Numbered from the stretch's first letter, positions 49,123-59,968 are shown. The stretch: 64,000 nt of DNA from Spiroplasma kunkelii CR2-3x (GCF_001274875.1 NZ_CP010899.1:62001-126000); one strand, 5' to 3'. Translations and numbers: made by a program. The notes: generated by a model from the letters alone, not told the origin.

Positions 49123-49470
49123 ATTAAAATATTAACATGACCAAAAATTTTAATGTTTATTGGCGCAGCTTGAATTATTATTATTGGCATTTTATTCGCT
49201 GCTGGCGTTCCAACAAAAACTTCAATTTACGGATGAGATACAAGTTGACCAGTTTTATTGCTTTTAGGAATTTTGTATATTTTAGTTCCGCTATCAGTTA
49301 AACCAGGTTTTTGATCATTATTATGAGCACTTGTCATTACTGGTTTAGCAGTAATTTTCTTAGTTGGATTTTTTGTAAAAGCAGATTATCAATCACCCTG
49401 AACGTATTTAGGAGCCATTCCTAATATTTTTATTGGAGTTGGATCATTAGGATGAATTTTTGTTCACTAG
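49123..49470 (+). CDS. 115-aa four-span membrane protein with apparent ATT start
   Basis: Clean frame, KILTWPKILMFIGAAWIIII then three more hydrophobic spans, ending SLGWIFVH. Nine or so TGA-Trp codons. The frame has no ATG, GTG or TTG near the strong RBS AAAGGAG (49106-49112); the codon at the right distance is ATT, one base from ATG. Either it initiates poorly at ATT or its start codon was lost recently. Function unknown. Confidence 0.5.
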
Positions 49471-49576
49471 TAAAAATTTATGCTATTAAGAAATGATATT
49501 AAAATTATTTTAATATAATTTTTTTATTTATAAATAAACTTTATAGTAATAAGACGAACAGAACAAAATCATTGTT

Positions 49577-50016
49577 TTATTTTTCTTGTTCAAGTTCTTG
49601 ATTTTGTTCTGTTTGATTAAATTCTGTATAAATTTTTTGAATATCTTTTATTCTTTGTGGTTTAGGAATTGGATTAATTTTTGTCGCAGGACTGTTAATG
49701 TTATTTGTTGATATGTGTACTTAGATTGGCACAATTCTACCATTTTTATCAATCATCTTTTGTAATTTTGCTTGTCCTGTTTGAGTTAAAGAAATTTGAT
49801 GTTTTTTTTCCTTCTCTTGAAGCATCTGTAGTAATTGAACTTCATTCATTTATTACATTTTCATTAATTCCCATTTGTTTTCAATTTTTTGTTACATTTT
49901 TGCAAGTAGAACTTGTCATTTTTTCAGATTCTTTTTTATTAAAGCCAAGTGTTGTAAAAAAAAGAATTAAGACCTTTTTTAAATGAATTATATATTTTTT
50001 TAGATGGTTTTTTCAT
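49577..50016 (-). pseudogene. decayed hydrophilic protein gene
   Basis: MKKPSKKIYNSFKKGLNSFF, then frameshifts to KESEKMTSSTCKNVTKNWKQ and SITTDASREGKKHQISLTQT, ending NQTEQNQELEQEK. Charged, no signal peptide. A 14-bp inverted repeat (ACAGAACAAAATCA at 49558-49571 and its complement at 49603-49616) overlaps the 3' end and may be its terminator. Family not recognised. Confidence 0.4.
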
Positions 50017-50214
50017 TTTTTATGTAAATTTCATATTAAAATTTTCTTATTTATTTTAGATTTAATTATTAATTAAGCTATTTATTTTGAAAATATTACA
50101 TTTTTAAAATCATTTACAATATTTACCTTATCATATTTATTTAAAATTAACAATATTTTTTAATTAATAACTGTTTTTATCTATTGTTTTCATTGATATA
50201 AATAAAACCCACCG

Positions 50215-50397
50215 CTAACTATATTTTAAAATTAACTTTAATAAGTTAACAATTATCAAAGCTCCAACAGTTATTATGTCCAAAATTGTTACAATTTTAC
50301 ATAAATCTAACAAACAAGCACTATTATTTTCTATTTTAGAATTAGTTATTTCTTTTTCATTATTGTATTCATATGAAGTTATGTTATTAGTTGTCAT
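50215..50397 (-). CDS. small membrane protein
   Basis: 60 aa: polar N-terminal half (MTTNNITSYEYNNEKEITNS) and one hydrophobic span (IVTILDIITVGALIIVNLLKL). The RBS GAGGG is well placed. The ORF is intact. Its layout resembles the end of the pseudogene at 50789-51679 (ENNQ-rich stretch, then a membrane span). Function unknown. Confidence 0.45.
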   Translation of the reverse strand: MTTNNITSYEYNNEKEITNSKIENNSACLLDLCKIVTILDIITVGALIIVNLLKLILKYS

Positions 50398-50788
50398 TTT
50401 CCCTCTTTTTATGATTTTTTATATATAATTTAATATAATTCAAAAGCATTATTGTTTACAGTAAAAAGTTTTCATTTTTTTAAATAACATAAATATTTAT
50501 AAAGAATATATTTAATAATTTAAAAAATAAAGAAATTAAACAACTTTCTTATTTTTTTGTTATTTAATTTAAATTTATAAATTAGATAACAAAATGTTTA
50601 GAATTTATAGTATATTAATAATTAATTAATAATATATGAAAGATCAAATTATGTATAAATTATATTAAATGTTTATGTAAACACTATACATATAATATAA
50701 TAACAATTATCAAGATAAGAAAACCTATTAGTTTAATAGTCACATAATATTATTTGAATTAAATAATGATTAAGGAGAAAAGATAATA

Positions 50789-51679
50789 TGAAAAAAATAT
50801 TTAGTTTATTAACTTTTTTTAATGGAGTGGTAATGCCCTTAATAGGTGCAATAAAATATGACATTTGAGAAGAACGTGACAGAATACAACAAGAACGAGA
50901 TAGAAAAAGACAAATTAAGTTAGAAGAAGAAATGAAGAATTATATAGCAATGATAAATAATGTTAATCTTGGTGTTATTAGGCATAATAATAAACAATCT
51001 ATTTTTGAAAACTTACCCAAAAAATATCCAAAATATGTTAATTTTACTTTAAAGATAGAAAATCCAATTGAACATTATTAAGCATTTCTTAGATTTAAAA
51101 TTTTTACGACTATACAAAATGAGGATGCTTTAACAGCAAAAGTAATTTTTAATACAGAAGATAATTTATCTCAAAAAATAAAGACAATTTTAGAAAATCA
51201 AGAAATGCAAAATTGAGTAAATGATTTTAGACAATTTTAAGATAATGTTAAATTCTTAATTGATACAGTTATTCCTAAGCTTGATTATAATGCTGAAATT
51301 CTTTGAGTGTTTAATACTATCGAAACTTTAAAAACTTTTTTACGAGAGTTTACTAATATTATTAACATAATTAAAATTCAATTGCAGTTAAAAAAAAATT
51401 TATTATTGAAAATCAGATATTGAGCAAGAAAATAATCAATTAAAACAACAAATAAAAAAATATCAAGATAATTTAGATTTAATACGTAATCGTTCGCATT
51501 CTAATAACATTTTTAATGTGTTAACAGATTGTAGTAATTATGGGTTTTTAACTGCTAGTGTTTTAGGAATTTCAGCGGGTCTTTTCTTATTATTTTCCCT
51601 TCTTGCCTCCACTGCTTCCTTTCTTAGCGCTATTTCAGATGGAATTACTAGTACAATTGCTTCAATATGTATACTGTAA
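50789..51679 (+). pseudogene. coiled-coil membrane protein, decayed
   Basis: Starts with a signal-like segment MKKIFSLLTFFNGVVMPLIG, RBS AAGGAG, then a highly charged coiled-coil stretch (EERDRIQQERDRKRQIKLEE). After stops at about 51079 and 51238 and a frameshift near 51410 it continues as IEQENNQLKQQIKKYQDN, ending with a membrane span (VLGISAGLFLLFSLLASTA). A surface or phage-related protein anchored at both ends is plausible; not recognised. Confidence 0.45.
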
Positions 51680-51889
51680 AACTAAACGATAAAAAGTTAA
51701 TAAAACTATAACAAATTAAAAATAAAAATCAATAATTATAAAAAATAACAAATTAAAAATAATATTTTTAATATTTTAAAATTAAATATAACAAAAAAAT
51801 AGATTTTATTAATCATACACAAATATTAATTTAATTTGAAAAAAATTTTTTAAAATATTGTCTTGATGTAAAATTTCCCAAACAAGGTC
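51680..51889. other. AT-rich gap, nothing recognisable
   Basis: About 210 bases with very high A+T and runs such as AACAAATTAAAAATAA repeated twice (near 51710 and 51748). No ORF, hairpin with T-run or promoter worth naming. Confidence 0.5.
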
Positions 51890-51914
51890 TAATTGTGGTT
51901 AATCAAGTTGGCAT
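51890..51914 (-). pseudogene. remnant of the small plectrovirus membrane gene (copy D)
   Basis: Only MPTWLTT remains, with its RBS AGGAG on the minus strand at 51920-51926; the sequence then departs, marking the edge of the virus remnant. Confidence 0.5.
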
Positions 51915-51985
51915 AATACATCTCCTTTCATAAATTAAAAAATTGAAATTTACAAACTAGCTCCACTCCATTAAAAAACATTATT

Positions 51986-52027
51986 GAATAAATTATTCCG
52001 CGTAATTTATTAGCGGATAATTTATTC
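51986..52027 (-). repeat. virus intergenic hairpin (copy D)
   Basis: Best preserved copy: arms GAATAAATTATTCCGC and GCGGATAATTTATTC with one bulged T. Same place relative to the 36-aa gene as in copies A and B. Confidence 0.6.
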
Positions 52028-52029
52028 TT

Positions 52030-52140
52030 TTACTTTTTAATTTCAATATCTTTTGCAATCTTATTAGCATTATTAATAACATTATCTTTACCATACTTTT
52101 TCACTAGCGACTGCAAAATAAAATATTGCTTTGTTTGCAT
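52030..52140 (-). CDS. 36-aa plectrovirus-type protein (copy D)
   Basis: Intact ORF, MQTKQYFILQSLVKKYGKDN..., same length as copy A and nearly the same sequence, RBS AGGAGG. It stands in a remnant that has lost most other virus genes. Confidence 0.5.
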   Translation of the reverse strand: MQTKQYFILQSLVKKYGKDNVINNANKIAKDIEIKK

Positions 52141-52250
52141 AATTTCAACCTCCTATAATTAACTTAAAAAAGTTAATTAAATTAATAGTTAACTTTTTAT
52201 CGGTTGGCATTTACAATTTACAATATGTAGTATCCTTGAATAAAATAAAG

Positions 52251-52278
52251 TTGTTTTTTATTTTTTTATTGTTATAAT
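52251..52278 (+). promoter_or_regulatory. promoter of rplK-rplA
   Basis: TTGTTT (52251-52256), 16 bases, perfect TATAAT (52273-52278). A leader of about 100 bases follows, with a hairpin ATTCTA/TAGAAT (52291-52310) flanked by GCAT/ATGC. Confidence 0.55.
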
Positions 52279-52384
52279 TAATTAGGCATTTATTCTATTA
52301 TTTAGAATATGCTTAAATGTGGTAGTAATAGTAACATTACGTTTGGACCACAGCGAGAATTTAATTAAAAGGAGGAAATTGCTC

Positions 52385-52819
52385 GTGGCAAGAATTACAA
52401 GAATTACAAAATTAGAATTTCAAGCAGGACAAGCAAAACCAGGGCCAGAATTAGCTTCATTAGGAATTAATATGCCTCAATTTTGTACACAGTTTAATGA
52501 TGCAACAAAAGAACGAATGGGTGATGTTGTTCCAGTTGTTATTATTGCTTTTGATGATAAGACATTTAAATTTGAATTAAAAACAACACCAGCAGCGTTT
52601 TTATTAAAAAAAGCAGCAAAAATCCAAAAGGGATCACCAAAGGCAAAAGATGAAAAGGTAGCAACAATTTCAGTTGATGAAGTTCGCAAAATTGCGGAAT
52701 ATAAACTTGTTGATTTAAACGCAAATGATGTTGAAGCAGCAATGCATATTATTGAAGGAACTGCTCGTAATATGGGTATTGTTGTTGAAGGTATGCCAAG
52801 TAAGAAGGAGAAAAACTAA
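52385..52819 (+). CDS. rplK: 50S ribosomal protein L11
   Basis: 144 aa, binds the GTPase centre of 23S rRNA. The GTG start at 52385 follows AAAGGAGG; the open frame extends further upstream but homologues begin here ([20 protein letters not shown]). The proline pair and [16 protein letters not shown] are typical, and [12 protein letters not shown] ends the C-terminal RNA-binding domain. rplA follows after two bases. Confidence 0.95.
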   Translation: MARITRITKLEFQAGQAKPGPELASLGINMPQFCTQFNDATKERMGDVVPVVIIAFDDKTFKFELKTTPAAFLLKKAAKIQKGSPKAKDEKVATISVDEVRKIAEYKLVDLNANDVEAAMHIIEGTARNMGIVVEGMPSKKEKN

Positions 52820-52821
52820 GA

Positions 52822-53508
52822 ATGGCAAAATTTGGTAAAAAATATAATAAAGTTACTGAATTAGTTGATAAAAATAAGGTATACCCAATTACAGAAGCAA
52901 TTGAATTAGCAAAACAAACTGCAACAACAAAATTTGACTCAACCGTTGAAGTTGCCTTTAATTTAAACGTTGATCCACGTCATGCTGACCAACAAATTCG
53001 TGGAGCTGTTGTGTTACCAAAAGGAACAGGAAAAACACAACGAATTTTAGTTTTAACAAATAGCAAGGAAGCTGATGCTAAAGCAGCAGGTGCTGATTTT
53101 GTTGGTAGTAAAGATTTAATTGAAAAAATTCAAAAAGAAAACTGATTTGATTATGATGTTATTATAGCAACACCAGATATTATGGCAGAATTAGGAAAAA
53201 TTGGAAAATTATTAGGGCCAAAAGCATTAATGCCAAACCCTAAAACAGGAACAGTTACCCCAGATGTTATTAAAGCAATTGGTGATGTTAAAAAAGGAAA
53301 AGTTGAATATCGTGTTGATAAAAATGGAAACATTCATTCAATTATTGGAAAAGCATCATTTAAAGTTGAAGATTTAAAAGCTAATTATGATGTAATTTAT
53401 GAAACAATTCGTAAGGCAAAACCAGCGGCTGTTAAGGGATCATATATTAAAAATATTGCTATCACAACAACAATGGGACCAGGAATTAAAGTTTTAATTG
53501 AATTATAA
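52822..53508 (+). CDS. rplA: 50S ribosomal protein L1
   Basis: 228 aa, forms the L1 stalk that helps release the E-site t[43 protein letters not shown] and the C-terminal [14 protein letters not shown] are classic. The TGA at 53143 is Trp. RBS AAGGAG. L1 often represses its own operon by binding the leader. Confidence 0.96.
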
Positions 53509-53556
53509 AAAAGGAAAAAAGATTAACAATTGTTAATCTTTTTTCCTTTTTTTTGT
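53507..53556. terminator. long palindromic terminator of rplK-rplA
   Basis: A 46-base perfect palindrome with 23-bp arms (AAAAAAGGAAAAAAGATTAA and on, centre AATT), followed by more T's. It has practically no loop and can end transcription on both strands; the next remnant is convergent. Confidence 0.85.
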
Positions 53557-53558
53557 TT

Positions 53559-53740
53559 CTTTTTAGTTATTAACGAAAATAATGCTAGATAACTAACTAA
53601 AATTGAAACGCCATAAATTCCAATACCTGAAAAGAGTACTAATAATTAATGGTGCTAAAACTGGATGAAGATAGGGGTTTAAAATTTTTTAGCTATTTCA
53701 TCACATTATTTTTCCATCTGTTGGAGCATAATCATGACAT
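53559..53740 (-). pseudogene. C-terminal fragment of a polytopic membrane protein
   Basis: Reads APTDGKIMWWN, stop, KILNPYLHPVLAPLIIST, a one-base shift, then FSGIGIYGVSILVSYLALFS and a lysine-rich tail. Two hydrophobic spans. Family not recognised; convergent with rplA. Confidence 0.4.
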
Positions 53741-53758
53741 TCAACATATATCACTAGT

Positions 53759-53935
53759 ATGAATGGGGCACTTGTCCGTATAATGCCGGCTGCTGATGGA
53801 ACATTGTTTCAAACATCTCAAAATTTTTTACCATCAGCAGAATTTATTTATATTGCAATGGTTAATAAAACAAAAGTTAGTGCAGAAGCAAAGCGAACAT
53901 TAAAGGGTTATTATCAAATCAATGGTAAAGCATAA
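53759..53935 (+). pseudogene. 58-codon fragment, unrecognised
   Basis: Open frame MNGALVRIMPAADGTLFQTS ... RTLKGYYQINGKA with no RBS. The sequence is protein-like and lies between the membrane remnant and the spiralin-like remnant; probably part of another decayed gene. Confidence 0.3.
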
Positions 53936-53939
53936 AGAA

Positions 53940-54790
53940 AGTAATATTAAAGTAAATCCTGATGAAATTGAATTAAAGATAAAAAAGACCAGCTTATAGT
54001 ACTACAGGCGGAAAATTAGTGGTTGGAAATTATGAACTTACCTTAAAAGCAAAAGCTAATGTAAAGACCGTTCAATGAATGGGTAATTTTAGTATTAATG
54101 TTGTTGATAAAAGTAAATTTAAATTTGATTTAGCAACTATTTTAGCAAAAGGATTTAAGAGTAATTTAACGGTTAATAATACTGTTGGTGATTTAAAAAA
54201 AAAGCTGTTCAACAGTATGTTGAAGGAAAACTAGCACCAGCAGTTAAAAAAAGATGAAATTGAATATAAATTTGAAAAAGAAACTGATGATACAAAAAAA
54301 ACTATTATAACAAGCATATAATATTACTGCTTCAGCACCAGAAAAAGCAACAAGTGTTACTAAAAAAATTGAAATTACAATTAAAGTTGTTGGTGAACCA
54401 ATGCTTGATTTAGATTTAACAAAGTTTGCAAATAAAATTCCAACTCCTTTATTTTTAAATAATAATTTAAAAGAAGAAGATTTAGAAAAAAATATTCAAA
54501 CAGCTGTTATGGAATGATTGCCAAAATAATATTGTGCTGGAGTTTCTCTAAAAAAAGCAATTAAGCAGAAACCAACTGGAGCAACTGGTGCTGAGTTAGT
54601 AAAGGGAGAATATATTGTAACAATTACACCAAATGGGGGAAAAGTAACGGGTAGTTATGAAATGAAAGTGCAAGTAATGCAATTTACAACCAATGAAACA
54701 ATTGATCTTTATTTAACTGGCGTTGATATTCCTGTTGATAATATTACTTTTTTTATTTTTAAAATAATTATAAAGAAGATTGATATAATT
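53940..54790 (+). pseudogene. spiralin-like repeat lipoprotein, decayed
   Basis: Frames read in turn: KVNPDEIELKIKK, GGKLVVGNYELTLKAKANVK, FDLATILAKGFKSNLTVNNT, YNITASAPEKATSVTKKIEI, LDLTKFANKIPTPLFLNNNL, TAVMEWLPK, ELVKGEYIVTITPNGGKVTG. The DL(A/T)xxxxxxxL...NN...A(V)xxx then charged beta-strand pattern occurs twice and resembles the repeat unit of spiralin, the main Spiroplasma surface lipoprotein. At least four frameshifts and one stop (54528) break it. The signal peptide is missing. Confidence 0.55.
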
Positions 54791-54825
54791 ATATAAAAGT
54801 AAAATTATAAAGGAGTAGTGAAATA

Positions 54826-56790
54826 GTGTTTAAATTAACATCAAATTATTTGCCAGCAGGTGATCAACCTCTGGCAATTGAAAAATTAACTACCAATTTA
54901 TTAGCAAATAAAAAACATCAAGTTTTATTAGGAGCAACGGGAACTGGAAAAACATTTACAATGGCAAATGTTATTGAAAATTATCAAAAACCAACATTGG
55001 TGATGGCACATAATAAAACATTAGCAATGCAATTATATGTTGAGTTAAAAGAAATGTTTCCAGAAAATCGTGTTGAGTATTTTGTTTCAAACTTTGATTT
55101 TTATCAACCGGAAGCTTATTTGCCAGGAAAAGATTTATACATTAATAAAGATGCTCGCCAAAATATGGAGTTAGACATGATGCGGTTAAGTGCTTTTAAT
55201 GCTTTAATAACTAGTAAAGATGTTATTGTCGTGGCTTCTGTTGCTGCAATTTATGCAGCACAAGATCCAAATGAATATAAAAAATCTTTTTTGCAAATTA
55301 ATCGTAATCAAAAAATTAGTAAAAAAGATTTAGCCAATTTTTTAGTATCATCAGGATATGTTCGTAATGATATTGAATTGATTCCAGGTAGTTTTAGTGC
55401 TAAAGGTGATGTAATTAAAATTATTCCAGGGTGAAATGTTAAAACTTTTATTCGCATTGATTTGTTTGGAGATGAAATTGATGATTTAGCTTATATTGAT
55501 GGAATTACTGGTGATGTTACACAGTGGTTATCAACATTAACAATTTTTCCAGCGCAAGATTATATTACTTCTCCAGAACGCTTAGCTGAAGCAATTAAGC
55601 GAATTGAAGCAGAATTAAAAGTTCGCTTAGCTGAATTAGAAGCAGCTGGAAAAATTGTTGAATTACAACGTTTAAAACAACGAACTGAATATGATTTAGA
55701 TTTACTTCGTGAAAGTGGAATATGTTCTGGAATTGAAAACTATTCACGACATTTAGATTTACGAGAAGAAGGAGAAGCACCGTATACTTTGATTGATTTT
55801 TTTGGCCAAGATTTTTTAACTATTATTGATGAATCACATATGTCATTTCCACAAATTCGAGCAATGTATAACACAGATCGAAGTCGCAAAGAAACCTTAG
55901 TAAATTATGGTTTTCGTTTAAAAAGTGCATTAGATAATCGTCCCTTAAATTTTGATGAATTTAATCAAAAATTAAAAAATGTTATTTTTGTTTCAGCAAC
56001 TCCGGGTGATTATGAATTAAGTTTAGTAAATAATGAAGTGGTTGAACAAATTATTCGTCCAACGGGATTATTAGATCCAACCGTAGAAGTAAAATCAACA
56101 GTAGGACAAATTGATGATATTATTGAACAAGTAAAAATTCGTAGGAAAAAAAATGAACGTGTTTTTATTACTACTTTAACAATTCGGATGTCAGAAGATT
56201 TAACAAGTTACTTACAAGAACAAAATGTTAAAGTTGCATATTTACATAGTGAATTAAAAACTTTAGAACGTAGTCAAATCTTATTGGATTTACGAAAAGG
56301 AGTTTATGATTGTATTGTTGGTGTTAACTTAATTCGTGAAGGAATTGATATTCCAGAAGTATCATTAATTTGTATTCTTGATGCTGATAAGCAAGGATTT
56401 TTACGAAATGAACGAAGTTTAATTCAAACAATTGGTCGTGTTGCAAGGAATGCGGCTGGGCATGTTATTTTATATGCTGATAGTGTTTCTGGATCAATGC
56501 AAAAAGCAATGCGAGAAACTGCTCGCCGTCGGAAAATTCAAGAGGCATATAATTTGAAATATCATATTACTCCAGCAACAATTATTAAGAATATTCGTGA
56601 TTATACTAATATTAAACGTCAAGGTGATAAATTACATAACATTAAAAATAAAAAATTAAAAGAATATAAAACAGCTAAAGAAGGATTACTACAAGATTTA
56701 CGAAAAGAAATGTATGAGGCAAGTAAAAAACTTGATTTTGAACGAGCTGCAGAATTACGCGATATTATTATTGAAATTGAAGCAGAATAA
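54826..56790 (+). CDS. uvrB: excinuclease ABC subunit B
   Basis: 654 aa damage-verification helicase of nucleotide excision repair. Walker [16 protein letters not shown] (about residue 38), the beta-hairpin region [12 protein letters not shown] variant ([15 protein letters not shown]), [49 protein letters not shown] and QTIGRVARN. The C-terminal UVR domain ([20 protein letters not shown]) binds UvrC. GTG start with the RBS AAAGGAG; TGA-Trp at 55432. No uvrA here. Confidence 0.96.
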
Positions 56791-56829
56791 TGATTTGTGA
56801 TAGTATTAATTTACAGGGAGGAACTGGGA

Positions 56830-57753
56830 ATGACAAAGTTTATTGTAAAAGATATTGTTGATAAATTTGGCTACAAGGTGTTAGCGGGAAGGGAAGGCCT
56901 TAATCGACCTATTAAAATTTATGGTCTTAATCGACCAGGATTAGAATTAGCTGGCTTTGATTTTGAAAAAAATAATAGTAATCGTCGGGTAGTTTTGTTA
57001 TCAAATAAAGAGCAATTATTTGTGAATACCTTAAGTAAAAAAGAAATAAGAGAGCGCTATGAGTATATTTTAAATGAAAATATTCCAATGATTATTTTAA
57101 CGGAAAAATTTACTGATAAATTATTATTAGAAATTGCGGAAAAACATAGTTGTCCAGTTGTTCGTGCAAGCAATATTACAACAAGTCGTTTATATCAAAT
57201 GGTATTAGAATTTTTTGATGAACATTTCGCCCCAGTAACAGAAGAACATGCATCATTAATTAATGTTTTTGGAAAAGGAATTTTATTAAAAGGAAAATCA
57301 GGAATTGGAAAATCAGAAATGACATTAGAATTAATTAAAAAAAATCATTTGTTTGTTGGTGATGATCGGATTATTATTCGGCAACGAAATAATAGATTAT
57401 ATGGGCAAACACATGAAATGTTAAAAAATTTAATTGAAGTCCGTGGTTTAGGAATCTTAGATTTAAGTAAAATTTATGGTTTGCAAGTGTTATTAGATGA
57501 ATCAAAAATTGATTTAGTAATTGAATTAATTAATTTAGATGATGAACAATATAAATCAATTGACCGATTAGGATCTAAGTATAAACATATTAAAATTTTA
57601 GATACAAAGGTACCAATTGTAACAATTCCAGTTACATATGGGCGTAATGTTAGTGAATTAGTTGAGACAGCAGTTTCAAAATTAAAATTAGATGAAGCAG
57701 GAATTTCTTCGATGCAAATTTTACAAGATCGTTTTAAAAAATATTCAAAATAG
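56830..57753 (+). CDS. hprK: HPr kinase/phosphorylase
   Basis: 307 aa. It phosphorylates HPr at Ser46 to control sugar uptake and carbon use. Walker A GKSGIGKSE (about 165), GDDRIII, the signature LIEVRGLGILDLSKIYG, and VPVTYGRN-like VTIPVTYGRNVSELVE in the C-terminal part. The ATG at 56830 is chosen because GGGAGG lies eight bases upstream. It is followed by lgt, the same order as in Bacillus (hprK-lgt). Confidence 0.95.
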   Translation: MTKFIVKDIVDKFGYKVLAGREGLNRPIKIYGLNRPGLELAGFDFEKNNSNRRVVLLSNKEQLFVNTLSKKEIRERYEYILNENIPMIILTEKFTDKLLLEIAEKHSCPVVRASNITTSRLYQMVLEFFDEHFAPVTEEHASLINVFGKGILLKGKSGIGKSEMTLELIKKNHLFVGDDRIIIRQRNNRLYGQTHEMLKNLIEVRGLGILDLSKIYGLQVLLDESKIDLVIELINLDDEQYKSIDRLGSKYKHIKILDTKVPIVTIPVTYGRNVSELVETAVSKLKLDEAGISSMQILQDRFKKYSK

Positions 57754-57774
57754 AATTGAGAAGGAGTTTATAAC

Positions 57775-58980
57775 GTGAATTTAGCAACATGAATTGCCCA
57801 CGATACTTATGGAAATTGATTTCGTCCTTATTGATTTTTAATTTTTTGTGGTTTTGCAATTACCATTATTTTATCATGAATTAATTTTTGTAAACGTGAT
57901 ATTCCAACGCAAGGATTTTACTGAGGAATTTTTATGATTACACCGATTGCTTTATTAGGGGCTAGTTTTTTTGGTAAATATGATGTTAAAAATCCAATTT
58001 TCTTTTTTACATTATTTGCTTTCTGAGAACCAGGAATGAGTATTCATGGGGGGCTAATTTTTGGTTTAATTGCCGGCTGAATTTGATTTGGTTTTGAATC
58101 ACGAAAACATAATATTTCGTTATGAGTATATGCTGATTTAATTGTTCCAAATATTTTGCTAGCACAAGCAATTGGGCGATGAGGTAATTTTTTTAATCAT
58201 GAATTATTAGGAGCACCAAATGCACGCGAACAATTAATGTGATTGCCAAGTTTTATTCGTGATAATTTATTTAAATGATATGTCCCAACTCCGGTACCAA
58301 ATAATTTTCATCTAATAGAGGCAATTGGGATTAACAGAAACCGTGTTGACGCAACTGATTTTAATAATGTGCAATATTTTCAACCAATTTTCCTATATGA
58401 ATCATTGGCTAATATTTTATTATGATTCTTAATTGTGATTGTATTACCATTAATATTTCGTTATAGTTATTATTGAAGGTTTAAAAAAGAAGAACCCGAT
58501 TTTATGCAGTTATCGTGGAAAGGTGTTTGAGCAAAATGATATTTTGATATCAAACCCGATCCAATGGTTATTAATAATTTATCACAACAAGTAAATTTTA
58601 AAAAAGTTTATTTTAAAAATAAACATAAGATTACAAAAAAACAAGTGATGAAAGCAAATTGGAAATATTGTGGTGCACGATTAAAACAAATTTTTACAGC
58701 TGATGTCCGAGAATTAGAAAAAATAGAAAACCCTCATCGTTTAAAAATTTTACGTTGTGGAATTAAAACTGGGATGTATATTGCTGGTTATAATTTTATT
58801 CGGATTATTTTAGAAATACAACGAGATGATCATGATTTATTTTTAAAAAATATGCGAACATTAGATTATGTTATTCTTAGTTTAATGATTGTAATTGGTA
58901 TTATTTTAATATTATTTGCCCAATGGATAGCTGTTATAAAATGAAGAAAAGGCGGATGATTATATGAAAAACAATACTAA
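57775..58980 (+). CDS. lgt: prolipoprotein diacylglyceryl transferase, with C-terminal extension
   Basis: 401 aa, longer than the common 260-300. It transfers diacylglycerol from phosphatidylglycerol to the lipobox cysteine of lipoproteins such as those at 16769 and 38045. The catalytic landmarks SIHGGLIFGLIAGW and AIGRWGNFFNHE are in the membrane core. After about residue 250 comes an extra basic region and one or two more membrane spans (YVILSLMIVIGIILILF). More than twenty TGA-Trp codons. GTG start, RBS AAGGAG. Overlaps trxB by 17 bases. Confidence 0.93.
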
Positions 58981-59905
58981 TGAAATATATGATATTTTAA
59001 TTATTGGAGCTGGTCCTGGCGGGATGACAGCAGGAATTTATGCTGCACGAGCAATGACAAATATTGCAATGATTGAAAAAGGAGCACCAGGAGGAAAAGT
59101 AACAAAGACAAGTGAAATTGAAAATTATCCTGGTTTTGATAATATTCAAGGCTATGAATTAGCCATGAAAATGTTTGAACAAACCCAAAAATTAAAAATC
59201 CCATATATTTCTGATCATGTTACAAATATTATAAGACAAGATAATTTGTTTAAATTAGAGTTATTTTCAAAAAAAATCTTATTAGCAAAAGCAGTTATTG
59301 TTGCAACAGGAACAGTTGAACGTAAATTAGGAGTGCCTGGTGAATTAGAATTAGAAGGACATGGAGTTTCATATTGTGCAGTTTGTGATGGCGCTTTATA
59401 TAAAGAAAAAGATGTAGTTGTTGTTGGGGGAGGTTATGCTGCTCTTGAAGAAGCTCTTTATTTAGCGCGCTTTGTTAATAAAGTTTATCTAATTCATCGT
59501 CGGGATGAATTTCGTGCTGATAATAATATTGTGAATAAAGTAAAAGCACATTTTAAAATTAATTTTATTGTTGATTCAATAGTAACTGAAATTAAGGATG
59601 TGACAGAAAAACGGGTGATAACAGTTGTTATTAAAAATGTGAAAACAGGTAAAATTGATAATTTATCAGTTAGTGCTATTTTCCCATATATTGGGGCTAT
59701 TCCAATTAGTGATTTTGCAAAAAACTTAGGAGTTTTAAATGAAGAAGGCTATTTTATTGTTAATAATAAATGTTTAACAGCATTGCCAGGATTATATGCC
59801 GCTGGTGATGTGACAAATACAACATTACGACAAATTGCAACTGCGATTAGTGATGGAGCAAAAGCAGCACAATTTGCCTTAGAATACCTTAATAGTTTTC
59901 ATTAA
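58964..59905 (+). CDS. trxB: thioredoxin reductase
   Basis: 313 aa FAD/NADPH enzyme. FAD motif IIGAGPGGMTAGIYAARA near residue 12, redox pair CAVC (Cys138, Cys141), NADPH motif VVVGGGYAALEEALYLA, and the C-terminal GLYAAGDVTNTTLRQIATAISDGAKAA. It keeps thioredoxin, and through it the Tpx peroxidase at 36992, reduced. The start lies inside lgt with the RBS GGCGG. Confidence 0.95.
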   Translation: MKNNTNEIYDILIIGAGPGGMTAGIYAARAMTNIAMIEKGAPGGKVTKTSEIENYPGFDNIQGYELAMKMFEQTQKLKIPYISDHVTNIIRQDNLFKLELFSKKILLAKAVIVATGTVERKLGVPGELELEGHGVSYCAVCDGALYKEKDVVVVGGGYAALEEALYLARFVNKVYLIHRRDEFRADNNIVNKVKAHFKINFIVDSIVTEIKDVTEKRVITVVIKNVKTGKIDNLSVSAIFPYIGAIPISDFAKNLGVLNEEGYFIVNNKCLTALPGLYAAGDVTNTTLRQIATAISDGAKAAQFALEYLNSFH

Positions 59906-59968
59906 AAAGGTATTTTTTGCGGTAAGATATATATTGGATAAAGATGAAAAAGAAAGTGAGAAGGATTT

